In this document: one piece after another, positions 1 to 9,700 of the stretch
How the letters are laid out: every line of letters begins with the position of its first letter
Position numbering within the stretch: the first letter of the stretch is position 1
Source: Brevibacterium sp. CCUG 69071
Lineage (GTDB): Bacteria > Actinomycetota > Actinomycetes > Actinomycetales > Brevibacteriaceae
Length of the DNA stretch: 64,000 bases
Direction of reading: 5' to 3'
NCBI RefSeq assembly: GCF_021023135.1
Contig: NZ_PGFV01000001.1
Location: forward strand, 434,001-498,000
Program-made: the position numbers and the translations under genes
Notes under the pieces: generated by a model
Told to the model about the DNA's origin: nothing
The model's input: only the letters and a program-made list of their open reading frames with translations
Databases searched by the model: none

Positions 1-939
1 GGCGCGGGCCCGCAGGGAGGCGCGATTCTCCTCGACGAAGCCCGGTCCTTCGGAGAGCATCCGTGCCATACCGATCTGCATCGGTCCACCGGCGGTGAAG
101 GTGAGGAACTGCTTGACTGCCTGGATCGCCTCGCGGACCTCCGGTTCGGCGATCACCCAGCCGATCTTCCATCCCGTGGTGTTCCAGGACTTTCCCGCCG
201 AGGAGACGGTGACCACCCGCGAGGGGTCGGCCACAGCCACTGCCGGCGGCACATGTGAGCGGTCGTCGAGGATGAGCTGCTCGTAGACCTCATCGGTGAG
301 CACCCAGGCATCGACACTTCCAGCCGCTTCGCCGATATGAGCCAGATCGGAGGCGCTGAAGACGAATCCGGTGGGATTGTGCGGGGTGTTGACGAGGATG
401 ACGGCAGGTGTGTGCTCAGCGACAGTTCTGTCGAAGAGATCCCAGTCAGGTGCGAAGCCTCCGCCGGCAGTGGGCAGGATCGGCACGGTCACCAGTGAGC
501 CGCCGGCCGCAGTGATCGCGGCCGGATACGAGTCGTAGAAGGGTTCGAAGGCCAGCACCGTCCCGCCCCTGGGCAGCAGCGCGAGGATCGCCGCAGTCAG
601 GCCTTCGGTGGCCCCGGCGGTATAGAGAACCTGCTCGGCCGACACCGACTGTCCGAAGTCACGACGGCGCTGGTCGGCGATGGCGTCGAGCAGCTGCGGA
701 AAGCCCTGACCGGGGGCGTACTGGTTGTATCCCTCCCGCATGGCCGCGGTGGTGGCATCGATGAGCGCGGCCGGTGGTTCTGTGCCTGGGGCACCCTGCC
801 CGAGGTTGACGGCACCGATTTCGCTGGCGAACTTGGTCATCTGCCCGTAGATCGTCTCACCGATCGACCCGTCCGGGTTGGTCAGTCCAGCTGCTTCCGC
901 CATGTCGTGCCACAGCGTGGCCTTCCGGACATCAGGCAT
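1..939 (-). CDS. PLP-dependent class I/II aminotransferase (partial, 3' end outside window)
   Basis: A fold-type I pyridoxal-phosphate aminotransferase; 313 codons are visible and the C-terminus runs off the window. The N-terminus contains NLGQGAPGTEPP, followed by the NTPHNPTG substrate/cofactor motif. The Schiff-base lysine lies in SSAGKSWNTTGWKIGW. This pattern fits the kynurenine/methionine aminotransferase and N-succinyldiaminopimelate aminotransferase (DapC) group; the substrate cannot be settled from sequence alone. The ATG at 937-939 is chosen because the protein then begins right before the conserved N-terminal arm. It is last in the minus-strand run doxX-aroA-rsgA-hisN, 65 nt after hisN, so it may be co-transcribed or have its own promoter. 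Confidence 0.85.
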   Translation of the reverse strand, partial: MPDVRKATLWHDMAEAAGLTNPDGSIGETIYGQMTKFASEIGAVNLGQGAPGTEPPAALIDATTAAMREGYNQYAPGQGFPQLLDAIADQRRRDFGQSVSAEQVLYTAGATEGLTAAILALLPRGGTVLAFEPFYDSYPAAITAAGGSLVTVPILPTAGGGFAPDWDLFDRTVAEHTPAVILVNTPHNPTGFVFSASDLAHIGEAAGSVDAWVLTDEVYEQLILDDRSHVPPAVAVADPSRVVTVSSAGKSWNTTGWKIGWVIAEPEVREAIQAVKQFLTFTAGGPMQIGMARMLSEGPGFVEENRASLRARA

Positions 940-1004
940 GTCATCCCTTTCTGCGGTGGGTGGCAGGCGGTCGTGCGGACTCGACTGCGCACGAACCCGC
1001 CGAA

Positions 1005-1799
1005 TCAGTCGGCAGGCCCTGCCGGTTCGATGTGTCCTAAGATGTCGAGGGCTGCCTCGTGAAGTCTGGAGTTGCTGGCCACGGCGTTGCCCCCGAACGG
1101 TCCGGGCGCTCCGGCCGTGTTCGTGAAGGTTCCGCCGGCCTCGAGCACGATGGGCACCAAGGCGCCCATATCGTAGAGAGCCAGCTCGGGCTCGCAGGCC
1201 AGATCGACGGCGCCTTCGGCCAGCAGCATGTAGGAGTAGAAGTCACCATAGCCGCGGGTCCGCCACATCGAGGCGCACAGCGTGAGGAACTCCTCGATGA
1301 TCCCCAGTTCCTTCCACCCGTCCAATGAGGCATAGGACAGGGAGGCATCGCCGAGATCGTCGACCTCGGAGACGTGAATCCGCCTGGCCGGCTGTCCGAG
1401 AGCCTGAGCGAACGCTCCTTGGCCGGTCTGCGCCCACCACCGACGCCCGAGGGCCGGGGCCGAGACGAGGCCGAGGACCGGCGTCTCACCGTCGTAGAGG
1501 GAGATGAGGGTCGCCCAGATCGGGACGCCGCGGACGAAGTTCTTCGTCCCGTCGATGGGGTCGACGATCCACCGCCTCGGCGAGGTTCCGTGAGAGCCGA
1601 ATTCCTCACCGAGGACGCTGTCGTCGGGACGGGCCTCGCCGAGGCGGTCCATGATGGCCTGCTCCACGGCTCGGTCGCATTCGGTGACGGGGGTGAGATC
1701 GGGTTTGGTCTCGACGGTGAAGTCCTGGGCGATGAAGTGCCGGTGGCTGATGGAATCGGCGAGGTCGGCGAGTTCGGCTGCCAGCTCGAGGTCGTTCAT
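1005..1799 (-). CDS. hisN: Histidinol-phosphatase, inositol-monophosphatase family (HisN)
   Basis: Mg2+-dependent phosphatase of 264 aa, likely removing phosphate from L-histidinol phosphate in histidine synthesis. The metal-site motifs are intact: GEEFG near residue 66, WIVDPIDGTKNFVRG near residue 82, and YDMGALVPIVLEAGG near residue 210 (the family WD motif with Tyr for Trp). The start is supported by an AAGGTGAT ribosome-binding site just upstream. It follows rsgA after 9 nt and sits in the aroA-rsgA-hisN order seen in many actinobacteria. An inositol-1-phosphatase cannot be fully excluded, because the two families share all these motifs. Confidence 0.85.
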   Translation of the reverse strand: MNDLELAAELADLADSISHRHFIAQDFTVETKPDLTPVTECDRAVEQAIMDRLGEARPDDSVLGEEFGSHGTSPRRWIVDPIDGTKNFVRGVPIWATLISLYDGETPVLGLVSAPALGRRWWAQTGQGAFAQALGQPARRIHVSEVDDLGDASLSYASLDGWKELGIIEEFLTLCASMWRTRGYGDFYSYMLLAEGAVDLACEPELALYDMGALVPIVLEAGGTFTNTAGAPGPFGGNAVASNSRLHEAALDILGHIEPAGPAD

Positions 1800-1808
1800 G
1801 ACATCACC

Positions 1809-2858
1809 TTATCCAGATGCCGGCAGCAGCCTGCGCAGCGAATCCAATCGTGAGACACCGCCGGGGCCGCCGTGCCCGTCGGCAACCCAATCGTCGAGTC
1901 GGCAGCCGGGAGAATCCGCCAGATGCGAACATCCACGTGGACAGTCGGCGGTGGCTTCGACGAGTTCGGGGAACGCCGAGAGCAGGGTCTCCCGGTCGAC
2001 GTGGGCGAGTCCGAAGTTGCGCACACCGGGAGTGTCGACGAGCCAGCCGCCCCCGTTGAGAGGTAGACAGACCGCCGAGGATGAGGTGTGGCGGCCGCGC
2101 CCGGTGACATCGTTGACGTCTCCGGTGGCGCGTTCTGCGGCTGGGACGAGGGCGTTCATCAGGGTTGACTTGCCGACCCCGGAGTGGCCGACGAGGACGC
2201 TGAGGTGGCCATTGAGCCGCTCGAAGACGGTGGGGTCGGCGATTTCTCCGTCCTCCGTCAGCCCGGAGGCGACAATGTCGACCCCGGTGGCGGCGAAGCG
2301 CTCCGTGATCTCAGCGGCCGATTTCAGGTCGGTCTTCGTGACGATGAGCAGGGGAGTGATGTCGGCGTCGTAGGCGGCCACGAGGGCACGGTCGATGAGT
2401 CCGTAGGAGGGCTCGGGGTCGGCGGTCGCGGTGACGATGCCCATGCGGTCGACATTGGCGACGATGACGCGTTCGCTGGGGTCGATGTCATCGGCGCTGC
2501 GCCGCAGCAGGGTGCGCCTCTCAGTGATCTCGACGAGGCGGGCCAGCGTGCCGTCGGCACCCGAGGTGTCGCCGACGAGGCGGACGATGTCCCCGGGGAC
2601 GATGGCCTGCTTGCGCAGATTCGAGGCCCGTACCGCGGTCACCTGGTTCACGTGAGCCGGGTCGGAGCTCTCTGCCGCCCCGGCCGTCGGGAAGCCATCG
2701 GCCGAATCGGTGAGGACGACTCGATAGCGACCCCGATCGACGGCGGTGACCAGACCGGTCACCGCCGAGCTGTGCTCAGGGCGGTTCTTCGTCCGCGGTC
2801 GTGAACCGCGACGATTCGGGCGCGGGCGATAGTCCTCTTCGCGATAGATCCGGGTCAT
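1809..2858 (-). CDS. rsgA: Ribosome small subunit-dependent GTPase A (RsgA)
   Basis: A 349-aa circularly permuted GTPase acting in late maturation of the 30S subunit. An N-terminal OB-fold-like region is followed by the permuted G motifs: TKTD (G4) comes before the P-loop GHSGVGKSTLMNAL (G1), which precedes DTPG (G3). The C-terminal zinc knuckle is visible as CPRGCSHLADSPGC. The frame is open 25 codons further upstream, but the ATG giving MTRIYREEDYR is chosen because it lies 1 nt from the aroA stop, and the extension would overlap aroA and is Pro/Ser-rich. It is the middle gene of a minus-strand operon, tightly linked to aroA and hisN. Confidence 0.93.
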   Translation of the reverse strand: MTRIYREEDYRPRPNRRGSRPRTKNRPEHSSAVTGLVTAVDRGRYRVVLTDSADGFPTAGAAESSDPAHVNQVTAVRASNLRKQAIVPGDIVRLVGDTSGADGTLARLVEITERRTLLRRSADDIDPSERVIVANVDRMGIVTATADPEPSYGLIDRALVAAYDADITPLLIVTKTDLKSAAEITERFAATGVDIVASGLTEDGEIADPTVFERLNGHLSVLVGHSGVGKSTLMNALVPAAERATGDVNDVTGRGRHTSSSAVCLPLNGGGWLVDTPGVRNFGLAHVDRETLLSAFPELVEATADCPRGCSHLADSPGCRLDDWVADGHGGPGGVSRLDSLRRLLPASG

Positions 2859-2859
2859 C

Positions 2860-4203
2860 TCAGGCGCCGAGGTCGAGCATGGCTTCCCACAGCTGCGTGA
2901 ACTCGGGCAGCGTCTTGGCCACGGTGGCGGCATTCTCGATCGTCAGTCCGCGATCGCGCAGGCCGAGGACCGCGCCGGCCATGACCATGCGATGGTCATG
3001 ATAGGTGTGCCAGATGCCGGGACGCAGATCGTTCGAACCGGTGATCGTCAGCGCGTCAGGATGCTCCTCGACGGCGACTCCGATGGCTCCGAGCTCACGT
3101 CGCAGCGCTGCGAGGCGGTCGGTCTCGTGACCGCGCAGGTGTCCGATTCCGCGCAGGTGGGAGGTGCCCCTGGCCAGTGCGGCAAGTGCGGCGACCACGG
3201 GAGTGAGCTCCCCGACGGCCGAGAGATCGAGATCGACGGCACGCAGGGTCTGCGGCCCACGCACGCGCAGGCCTTCGCGATCGAGCACCGCGGATCCACC
3301 GAAGGCCTCGGCGATGGCGCGGAACCCGTCTCCGGCCTGAGTGGTGTGGGCCGGCCAATCACGGATGGTGACTTCGCCGCCGGTGGCCAGTGCCGCGGCT
3401 GCGAAGGCGGCGGCATTCGACAGGTCAGGTTCCACGCGCACATCGAGTCCCCGCGGCAGGCCCGGCTCGACGGTCCAATGCTCGGGCGCGGGTTCGGAGA
3501 CATCGACGCCGGCATCGGCGAGGACCTCGAGGGTCATGTCGACGTGGGTGCGGCTGGGCACGGCGGAGCCGATATTGGCCAGTTCGATGCCCAGCGGCAT
3601 GACGGGAGCGGCCAGCAGCAGTCCGGAGACGAACTGGCTGGAGGCGCTGGCGTCGATTTCGAGGTGACCGCCGCGCAGCTGCGAGCCGGGGTGGATCCGC
3701 AGCGGCAGCCGGTCATCGTCCGAGCTGATCGAAGCGCCGAGGCTGCGAAGGGCCTGGATCGTCACCGACATGGGACGCACGCGAGCCTGCTCGTCGCCGT
3801 CGAGGATGACCTCACGGCCTGTGGCTGCGGCCAAGGGCGGAACGAAGCGCATCACAGTTCCGGCCAGACCGCAGTCGATGGTGATCGGGGTGCCGTCGTG
3901 ATCCGCGCCGGGGGCGGTGTGGGCACCGAAATCGATGGGGTCGATGCGCAGCGTATCGCCGTCCTCCACAATGACAGCACCGAGGGACCGCAGCGCCTCG
4001 ATCATCAGCAGAGTGTCGCGGCTGCGCAGCCAGCCGCGCAGATCAGAGGCGGATTCGGCCAAGGCAGCCAGAACGAGATAGCGGTTGGTCAGAGATTTGG
4101 AACCGGGGACCGTAACTGCTGCAGTGACACCGGAACCGGCGACCGGTGCCAACCAGTCACCGGTTGCCGGTGGTGTGTGCGGGGGAGTGTCAGTCGACGC
4201 CAA
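2860..4203 (-). CDS. aroA: 3-phosphoshikimate 1-carboxyvinyltransferase (EPSP synthase)
   Basis: Joins shikimate-3-phosphate and PEP in the shikimate pathway to aromatic amino acids. Length is 447 aa, normal for the family. Visible motifs are PGSKSLTNRYLVLAALAES near the N-terminus, GLAGTVMRF (the PEP-site loop), LDGDEQARVRPM, the LRGHETDRLAAL helix and TYHDHRMVMA near the C-terminus. The two-domain inside-out barrel pattern is complete, with no frameshift. Its 5' end overlaps the upstream doxX-like gene by 14 nt and its stop nearly touches the rsgA start, so the genes are probably translated from one mRNA. Confidence 0.95.
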   Translation of the reverse strand: MASTDTPPHTPPATGDWLAPVAGSGVTAAVTVPGSKSLTNRYLVLAALAESASDLRGWLRSRDTLLMIEALRSLGAVIVEDGDTLRIDPIDFGAHTAPGADHDGTPITIDCGLAGTVMRFVPPLAAATGREVILDGDEQARVRPMSVTIQALRSLGASISSDDDRLPLRIHPGSQLRGGHLEIDASASSQFVSGLLLAAPVMPLGIELANIGSAVPSRTHVDMTLEVLADAGVDVSEPAPEHWTVEPGLPRGLDVRVEPDLSNAAAFAAAALATGGEVTIRDWPAHTTQAGDGFRAIAEAFGGSAVLDREGLRVRGPQTLRAVDLDLSAVGELTPVVAALAALARGTSHLRGIGHLRGHETDRLAALRRELGAIGVAVEEHPDALTITGSNDLRPGIWHTYHDHRMVMAGAVLGLRDRGLTIENAATVAKTLPEFTQLWEAMLDLGA

Positions 4204-4687
4204 GAGCGCTCATTGCCTGTTTGGACGTATCCTCGACCGTCGACCACAGATCTTCTGCGGCATGCTGGGTGCGCCACCACAGTCCGGGGCGACCGGCGGT
4301 GTCGACGCTGGCCAGGAGTGCGCCGCCGAGCATGGAGGTGCGCAGCAACGTCCGCTCGTTGCGGGCCTTCTTGTCGTCCTTCGACGTCGCCTTCTCGGCA
4401 GAGAGGCGCTCACCGACGGTGTCGAGCAAGTAGGTGCCGACGAGGATGGTGGCACTGATGCGGGGGAACCGGCCGATGGCCAGAAGGGAACCCGCGGCGA
4501 CCTGAGCGGCCCCGGTGGCACGGGCGATGGTCGGCGCATCGAGGGGGATGTCGACCTGCTTGCGAGCCTGAGTCAGCAGGGGACCGATCGAGGCGGCAGC
4601 CGCTTCGGGGCGGCGCAGTCGTTCGACGCCGTTGATGATGTAACCGGCGGCCAGCATGGGCCGAGCGATGAATCTGATGGGAGACAC
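4190..4687 (-). CDS. DoxX family membrane protein
   Basis: A 165-aa membrane protein with the DoxX pattern: an N-terminal helix (IRFIARPMLAAGYIINGVE), then AATGAAQVAAG-like and ISATILVGTYLLDTVG segments, and a fourth hydrophobic stretch near LRTSMLGGALLASVD. In mycobacteria DoxX proteins are linked to thiol/oxidative stress complexes at the membrane; a role here is an inference, though the neighbouring divergent sigR-rsrA redox switch makes the context suggestive. The GTG start has a strong AGGAAGGA site 7 nt upstream. First gene of the minus-strand operon; its end overlaps the aroA start. Confidence 0.8.
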   Translation of the reverse strand: MSPIRFIARPMLAAGYIINGVERLRRPEAAAASIGPLLTQARKQVDIPLDAPTIARATGAAQVAAGSLLAIGRFPRISATILVGTYLLDTVGERLSAEKATSKDDKKARNERTLLRTSMLGGALLASVDTAGRPGLWWRTQHAAEDLWSTVEDTSKQAMSALGVD

Positions 4688-4740
4688 TAGGGTCCTTCCT
4701 CCGTGGCGGGCATCTCATTGGCAAGCATAACGGTTGTCAC

Positions 4741-4768
4741 GGGAATAGTGGGACCGCGAGGTGGTGTT
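4741..4768 (+). promoter_or_regulatory. Putative SigR/SigH-type autoregulatory promoter of sigR
   Basis: GGGAAT at 4741-4746 and GTT at 4766-4768 are separated by 19 nt. This matches the GGAAT-N18/19-GTT promoters recognised by SigR (Streptomyces) and SigH (mycobacteria). It lies about 65 nt upstream of the sigR start, the usual place for the autoregulated sigR promoter. Not tested. Confidence 0.55.
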
Positions 4769-4832
4769 GACCGGATGAACATATGCAGCGGGCGATCCCC
4801 GCCGCCACGTCGTCAGGCAGAAGGAGATGTCT

Positions 4833-5489
4833 ATGAGCGTCACTGCCGTCTTGGAGAGAACGGGCGTACCATTGAGGACGATGACCGAATCAGTCAAAGA
4901 AGTCCCCGAAACCGAGGCCGAGCGTTCGGCCCGGTTCGAGCGCGACGCTCTGGAATACCTCAACCAGCTCTACGCCGCGGCCCTCAGGATGACCCGCAAT
5001 CCTGCCGATGCCGAGGATCTCGTGCAGGAGGCGTATGCGAAGGCCTATGCTGCCTTCCATCAGTACACTCCGGGCACCAATCTCAAGGCGTGGCTCTATC
5101 GGATCCTGACGAACACCTTCATCAACAACTATCGGAAGAAGCAGCGCCAGCCGCAGGAGCACGGCAGCGAGGACATCGAGGACTGGCAGATCGCCCAGGC
5201 CGCGAGCCACACCTCGTCCGGAGGACGCTCGGCTGAGCTCGAGGCACTCGACCACCTGCCCGACACCGATGTCAAGGAAGCACTGTCGTCGCTGCCGGAG
5301 GATTTCCGGATGGTCGTCTACTATGCGGATGTCGAAGGTCTGCCGTACAAGCAGATCGCCGAGATCATGGACACGCCGATCGGCACAGTGATGTCGCGCC
5401 TGCACCGTGGACGTCGTCAGTTGCGCGAGATGCTGGCCGACTATGCCGCCGATCGCGGCTTCGGGAAGCATGAAGGAGGTGCGAAATGA
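4833..5489 (+). CDS. sigR: ECF RNA polymerase sigma factor SigR/SigH (oxidative/disulfide stress)
   Basis: A 218-aa group IV sigma factor. Region 2 includes [20 protein letters not shown] and [18 protein letters not shown]; region 4 includes [20 protein letters not shown] followed by the helix-turn-helix ending in [16 protein letters not shown]. These are typical of SigR/SigH, which directs thioredoxin, mycothiol and protein-quality genes under disulfide stress. An ATG two codons upstream is rejected because AAGGAG (4821-4826) abuts it; the ATG at 4833 has the ideal 6-nt spacing. A later ATG at 4881 ([10 protein letters not shown]) would give the size more common in the family and remains possible. 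The stop overlaps the start of rsrA (ATGA). Confidence 0.93.
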   Translation: MSVTAVLERTGVPLRTMTESVKEVPETEAERSARFERDALEYLNQLYAAALRMTRNPADAEDLVQEAYAKAYAAFHQYTPGTNLKAWLYRILTNTFINNYRKKQRQPQEHGSEDIEDWQIAQAASHTSSGGRSAELEALDHLPDTDVKEALSSLPEDFRMVVYYADVEGLPYKQIAEIMDTPIGTVMSRLHRGRRQLREMLADYAADRGFGKHEGGAK

Positions 5490-5761
5490 GCGGAGACGAA
5501 TGCTGCGAGAGCGTCCGAGCCGAATCGCTGACTCGCATCTACCATTATCTCGACGGTGAGCTGACGACGACCGAGATCCGCGAGATCTCGATTCACCTCG
5601 ATCATTGCCCCTCGTGCCATGACGAGTACGAGATCGAAGCACTCCTCAAGGAACTCGTGCGCAGGTCCTGTTCTCGTGAGCAGGCTCCGATGGGACTCCG
5701 GGAGAAGATCCGACAGCGGATCGCCGCGGAGCAGTCCCAGTCCATCTGGCCCGGCAACTGA
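5486..5761 (+). CDS. rsrA: Zinc-binding redox-sensitive anti-sigma factor (RsrA/RshA)
   Basis: A 91-aa ZAS-family anti-sigma factor that should hold SigR inactive while reduced and zinc-bound and release it when its cysteines form a disulfide. The H-x3-C-x2-C signature is visible in [13 protein letters not shown] near residue 37, with additional Cys at the N-terminus (DECCESV) and near residue 62 (RRSCSRE). It overlaps sigR by 4 nt, consistent with coupled translation giving balanced amounts. Its stop codon lies in the first unit of a degenerate CAACTGA repeat (see 5755-5823). Confidence 0.93.
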   Translation: MSGDECCESVRAESLTRIYHYLDGELTTTEIREISIHLDHCPSCHDEYEIEALLKELVRRSCSREQAPMGLREKIRQRIAAEQSQSIWPGN

Positions 5762-5823
5762 GCCAGACGGGCAACTGAGCCGGCCGAGCAACTGACCCGA
5801 CAACTGAACTGGCCGGCAACTCA
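5755..5823 (+). repeat. Degenerate tandem repeat overlapping the rsrA stop codon
   Basis: Four copies of CAACTGA start at 5755, 5772, 5789 and 5801, and a fifth altered copy (CAACTCA) at 5817. The spacings are 17, 17, 12 and 16 nt, and most copies are preceded by G/C-rich GGC or GAG. The TGA stop of rsrA is inside the first copy. Confidence 0.75.
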
Positions 5824-5913
5824 GCCGGAAGCCGTTGCGAGCCTGCAGCAGAGCAGGCGCGGCAGCATCCGCAGGGCAACGTCGCAGATTTACGCAGACG
5901 GCAGATGAACGAA

Positions 5914-5955
5914 GACGAGGGCGGGAAGAGTGTGATCACTCTTCCCGCCCTCGTC
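5914..5955 (+). terminator. Strong bidirectional hairpin between rsrA and the bL37 gene
   Basis: A perfect 19-bp stem (5914-5932 with 5937-5955) around a TGAT loop lies between the convergent sigR-rsrA operon and the minus-strand bL37 gene. No T-tract follows, as is common in high-GC actinobacteria. Confidence 0.8.
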
Positions 5956-5977
5956 ATGCGCGTGATGATTCAGCGCA

Positions 5978-6052
5978 TCAGCTGTTCGGACGGTTGCCGT
6001 GGTTCGCTTTGGAACGGCGGCGGTCGCGACGCTTACGGCCACGCTTGCTCAT
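5978..6052 (-). CDS. Small ribosomal-associated protein bL37 (AURKAIP1/COX24 domain)
   Basis: A 24-residue, extremely basic protein beginning MSKRGRKRRDRRRSKANHG. It matches the tiny actinobacterial protein seen as bL37 in mycobacterial 50S structures and annotated as an AURKAIP1/COX24-domain protein. AAGGAG lies 7 nt upstream of the ATG. Location near sigR-rsrA is also seen in other actinobacteria. Too short for ordinary gene finding, but the sequence is near-invariant in the phylum. Confidence 0.9.
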   Translation of the reverse strand: MSKRGRKRRDRRRSKANHGNRPNS

Positions 6053-6133
6053 AGCAGCACTCCTTCAATAGACGGTTAATTCTCTCATGATCGCCCGGTG
6101 AGGGCAAAGCCTGTCACGGAGGGTCGCTCCAGG

Positions 6134-6745
6134 TCAGTCGCCGAGGACGTCCTGGACACCGAGCCACTGGAACCAGCCGCGGTGAAGTACCAGCCACGCC
6201 AGGAGTCCATAGCCTTCCTGAGCCGGCAGATGATCACGTGACGAAGCGAGCTCCCGCTGCCAGACCGGGTGGCCCAGCAGGGGAGTGAAGGTGTCGACAT
6301 AGGCGATGCCGCGCCGTTTGGCGACATCGGAGAAGCTCGCATTGAGTTCGGCGATTCCCCGATTGCGGTCCGAATCGTGTTCGGGGGGCGGTCCGATGAC
6401 GAAGGCGGAGACCTTTCGAGCCAAAGCCTCGTCGAGGACATTGGCCACATCGAGACGGGCCCGAGCCACGGACCGACCCGTGTCGAGGTCTCCCGATCCC
6501 AGGGCCAGCACGAGACGATTGTCGCTGTCGGAGCTGAACCGCAGGGTCGCCTCGGCGATCGTGCGGGCATGCAGCCCCGAGGAATCCTCATGGGGGACAG
6601 CCAGGGGATAGACCTTGAGCTCGGGCAGGCTGGGCAGGGTTCGCGCGGTGACGCGACCGACCCAGCCGAGCCCGCGGCCGTCGCCGTGACCGGCGACCAA
6701 GGGGCCGCCGATCACCGCAACGGTCGTCGAGGTTTCGCTGCTCAC
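6134..6745 (-). CDS. SGNH/GDSL-hydrolase-fold protein, apparently lacking the catalytic serine
   Basis: A 203-aa protein with the layout of a GDSL-type esterase: a beta strand then GGPLVAGHGDGRGLGW at the N-terminus, LVLALGSGDLDTG in the middle, and DHLPAQEGYGLLAW at the C-terminus. In active members block I reads GDSL; here it is G13-G14-P15-L16, so the nucleophile Ser is replaced by Pro. The block III Asn is G85. The C-terminal Asp-His pair is kept. It may therefore be a non-catalytic relative or use different residues. It follows kgd with a 4-nt overlap and is probably co-translated with it. No functional name is justified. Confidence 0.6.
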   Translation of the reverse strand: MSSETSTTVAVIGGPLVAGHGDGRGLGWVGRVTARTLPSLPELKVYPLAVPHEDSSGLHARTIAEATLRFSSDSDNRLVLALGSGDLDTGRSVARARLDVANVLDEALARKVSAFVIGPPPEHDSDRNRGIAELNASFSDVAKRRGIAYVDTFTPLLGHPVWQRELASSRDHLPAQEGYGLLAWLVLHRGWFQWLGVQDVLGD

Positions 6746-9700
6746 CGGCGGAAGGCCCGGTCGACGACCTCTTGCTGCTGCAGCTCATGGAGGTGCTTGA
6801 GTCCGGTGGCGGTGGCGGCCGAAGCGGTACGGGCGACCACGGTCAGCTCACGGTCGCCGAGGATCTCGGGCAGGTTGAGCGCCATGAACGGCCATGCTCC
6901 CTGGTTCTCCGGCTCCTCCTGAGCCCAGATGAGCTCGGCCGAGGCCGGGTAGCGATCGAGGATGGCGGTGATGGCCTCCGCATCGAGCGGGTAGAGCTGC
7001 TCGACCCGGACGAGTGCGGTCTTCGTGTCCTCGGACTTCTCGCGCTGGGCCTTGAGGTCCCAGTAGAGCTTGCCGGAGACGAGGACCACGCGATCGACCT
7101 GCTCGGCATCGACGGTGGAATCGTCGATGACCGGCTCGAAGGTGCCCGAGGTGAACTCCTCGGGGGAGTTCGCCGCTGCCTTGAGTCGCAGCATCGACTT
7201 CGGCGTGAAGACGATGAGCGGGCGCTTGTTCGTCGTCATCGCATGGCGACGGAGCAGATGGAAGTAGGAGGCTCCGTTCGAGGGCAGTGCGACCGTCATG
7301 TTCGACTCCGCGCACAGTTGCAGGTAACGCTCGATGCGGGCCGAGGAGTGATCGGGACCCTGCCCTTCATAGCCATGGGGCAGGAGCATGACCACACCGG
7401 AGTTCTGCTGCCACTTCTGTTCGGAAGAGGTGATGAACTCGTCGATGACGGACTGGGCACCCTGGGCGAAGTCGCCGAACTGGGCTTCCCAAGCCACCAG
7501 GGCATCCTTGCGCTCGACCGAATAGCCGTACTCGAAGCCGACCGCGGCGTACTCGCTCAGCAGCGAGTCGTAGACCCAGAAGCGGGCCTGATCGTCGCTG
7601 AGGTTCTGCAGCGGTGTCCACTCGTTGCCGTTGACGGAGTCGATGAGCACCGAATGGCGCTGAACGAAGGTTCCGCGACGCGAATCCTGACCGGCCAGTC
7701 GCACCGGGACCCCGTCGATGAGGAGCGACCCGAAGGCGATGAGCTCGGCGAAGCCCCAGTCGATGCCGCCGGAGAGCGACATCTCCTTGCGCTTCTCGAG
7801 CAGCGCCCGCAGCTTCTTGTGGATGGTGAAGCCCTCGGGAATCTCAGCGAAGGCCTCACCGATGCGGGTGAGCGTCTCGGGGCTGATCGCCGTCTCGGCG
7901 TCGTTGAACGCTTCGATGTCGCTGGGCACATGCGGGTTGTTGAACGCATTGCCGTCGTAGGGACCGGTCTCGGCCTCCTTGGTCTCGGCGAAGGCCGATT
8001 CCAGCTTCGACTGGTAGTCCTTGAGCGCCTCGGCGGCCTCGTCGTCGGTGATGCACTTCCTGCCGACCAGCGACTCGGTGTAGACCTTGCGCACCGAGCC
8101 CTTCTTCTCGATCAGCGAGTACATCAGCGGCTGGGTCATCGAGGGATCGTCTCCCTCGTTGTGTCCGCGGCGGCGGTAGCACACGAGGTCGATGACGACA
8201 TCGCGGTTGAATTCCTGCCGGTATTCGAAGGCCAGGCGGGAGGCGTGGACGACAGCCTCGGGATCATCGCCGTTGACGTGGAAGATCGGGGCGTTGATCG
8301 ACTTGGCCACGTCCGTGCAGTAGAACGAGGACCGCGCCGAGGCGGGCGGCGTTGTGAACCCGACCTGGTTGTTGATGATGACGTGGATGGTGCCGCCGGT
8401 GCGGTAGCCGCGCAGCTCCGAGAGGTTGAGCGTCTCGGTCACCACACCCTGTCCGGCGAAGGCGGCATCGCCGTGGACGAGGACCGGCAGGACAGTGAAT
8501 CCTGCCTCACCCTGGTCGACGACGTCCTGCTTGGCGCGGACGATTCCCTCGAGAATCGGGTCTACCGTCTCGAGGTGGCTGGGGTTCGCCGCGACGTAGA
8601 CATCGGTCGAGTTGCCGGCGGGGGAGGTGAAGGAGCCCTGAGTGCCGAGGTGGTACTTGACATCTCCGGAGCCCTGCACGCTGTCGGGGGACATGGTGCC
8701 GTCGAACTCGCGGAAGATCTGCGCATAGCTCTTTCCGGCGATGTTCGTGAGCACATTGAGCCGACCGCGGTGGGCCATGCCGATGGCGACCTCGTCGAGA
8801 CCGGAATCGGCCGACTGGTTGAGGATCTCATCGAGGAGGACGATCGCGGACTCGCCACCTTCGAGGCTGAAGCGCTTCTGCCCGATGTACTTCGTCTGCA
8901 GGAATGTCTCGAAGGCCTCGGCGGCATTGAGGCGACCGAGGATGTGTCCCTGCTCCGAGCGGGTGAGCTCCTGATGGGGAACCTCGATCTTGGCCTGGAA
9001 CCAGCGCCGCTGCAGAGGATCGGCGATGTGCATGTACTCGAAGCCGATGGTCCGGCAGTAGCTGTCGCGCAGCAGTCCGAGGATGCTGCGGAAGGGCATC
9101 ATCGCCTTGGCGCCGAAACCGCCAGTGGGGAACTCGCGTTCGAGGTCCCACAGCGTCAGTCCGTGCTGGTTGATGTCGAGATCCGGGTGGGACCGCTGAC
9201 GGTAGACCAGGGGGTCGATGTTGGCCATCAGGTGACCGCGGGTGCGGTAGGCGTCGATGAGCTCGATGACGCGCGCGGTCTTGTTGACGTCGTCCTGGTC
9301 CTCCGCCGAGACGTCGGGCACCCAGCGCACCGGCTCATAGGGCAGTCGCAGGGACTCGAAGACGTCGTCGTAGAAGCCGTCTTCGCCGAGCAGGTAGCCG
9401 TGGACGAGCTTGAGGAACTCACCCGAACCGGCGCCCTGGATCACGCGGTGATCGTAGGTCGAGGTCAGTGTCAGCACCTTCGAGACAGCGAGCTTGTTGA
9501 TCGTCTGCTGGCTCGCACCCTGGAATTCGGCCGGGTAGTCGAGTGCGCCGACGCCGATGATGCAGCCCTGGCCCTTGGTCAGGCGCGGCACCGAATGCAC
9601 GGTGCCGATGCCGCCGGGGTTCGTCAGCGACACGGTGGTCCCGGCGAAGTCATCGGCGGTGAGCTTGCCCTGGCGGGCCTTGTCGACGAGGCCGTCGTAG

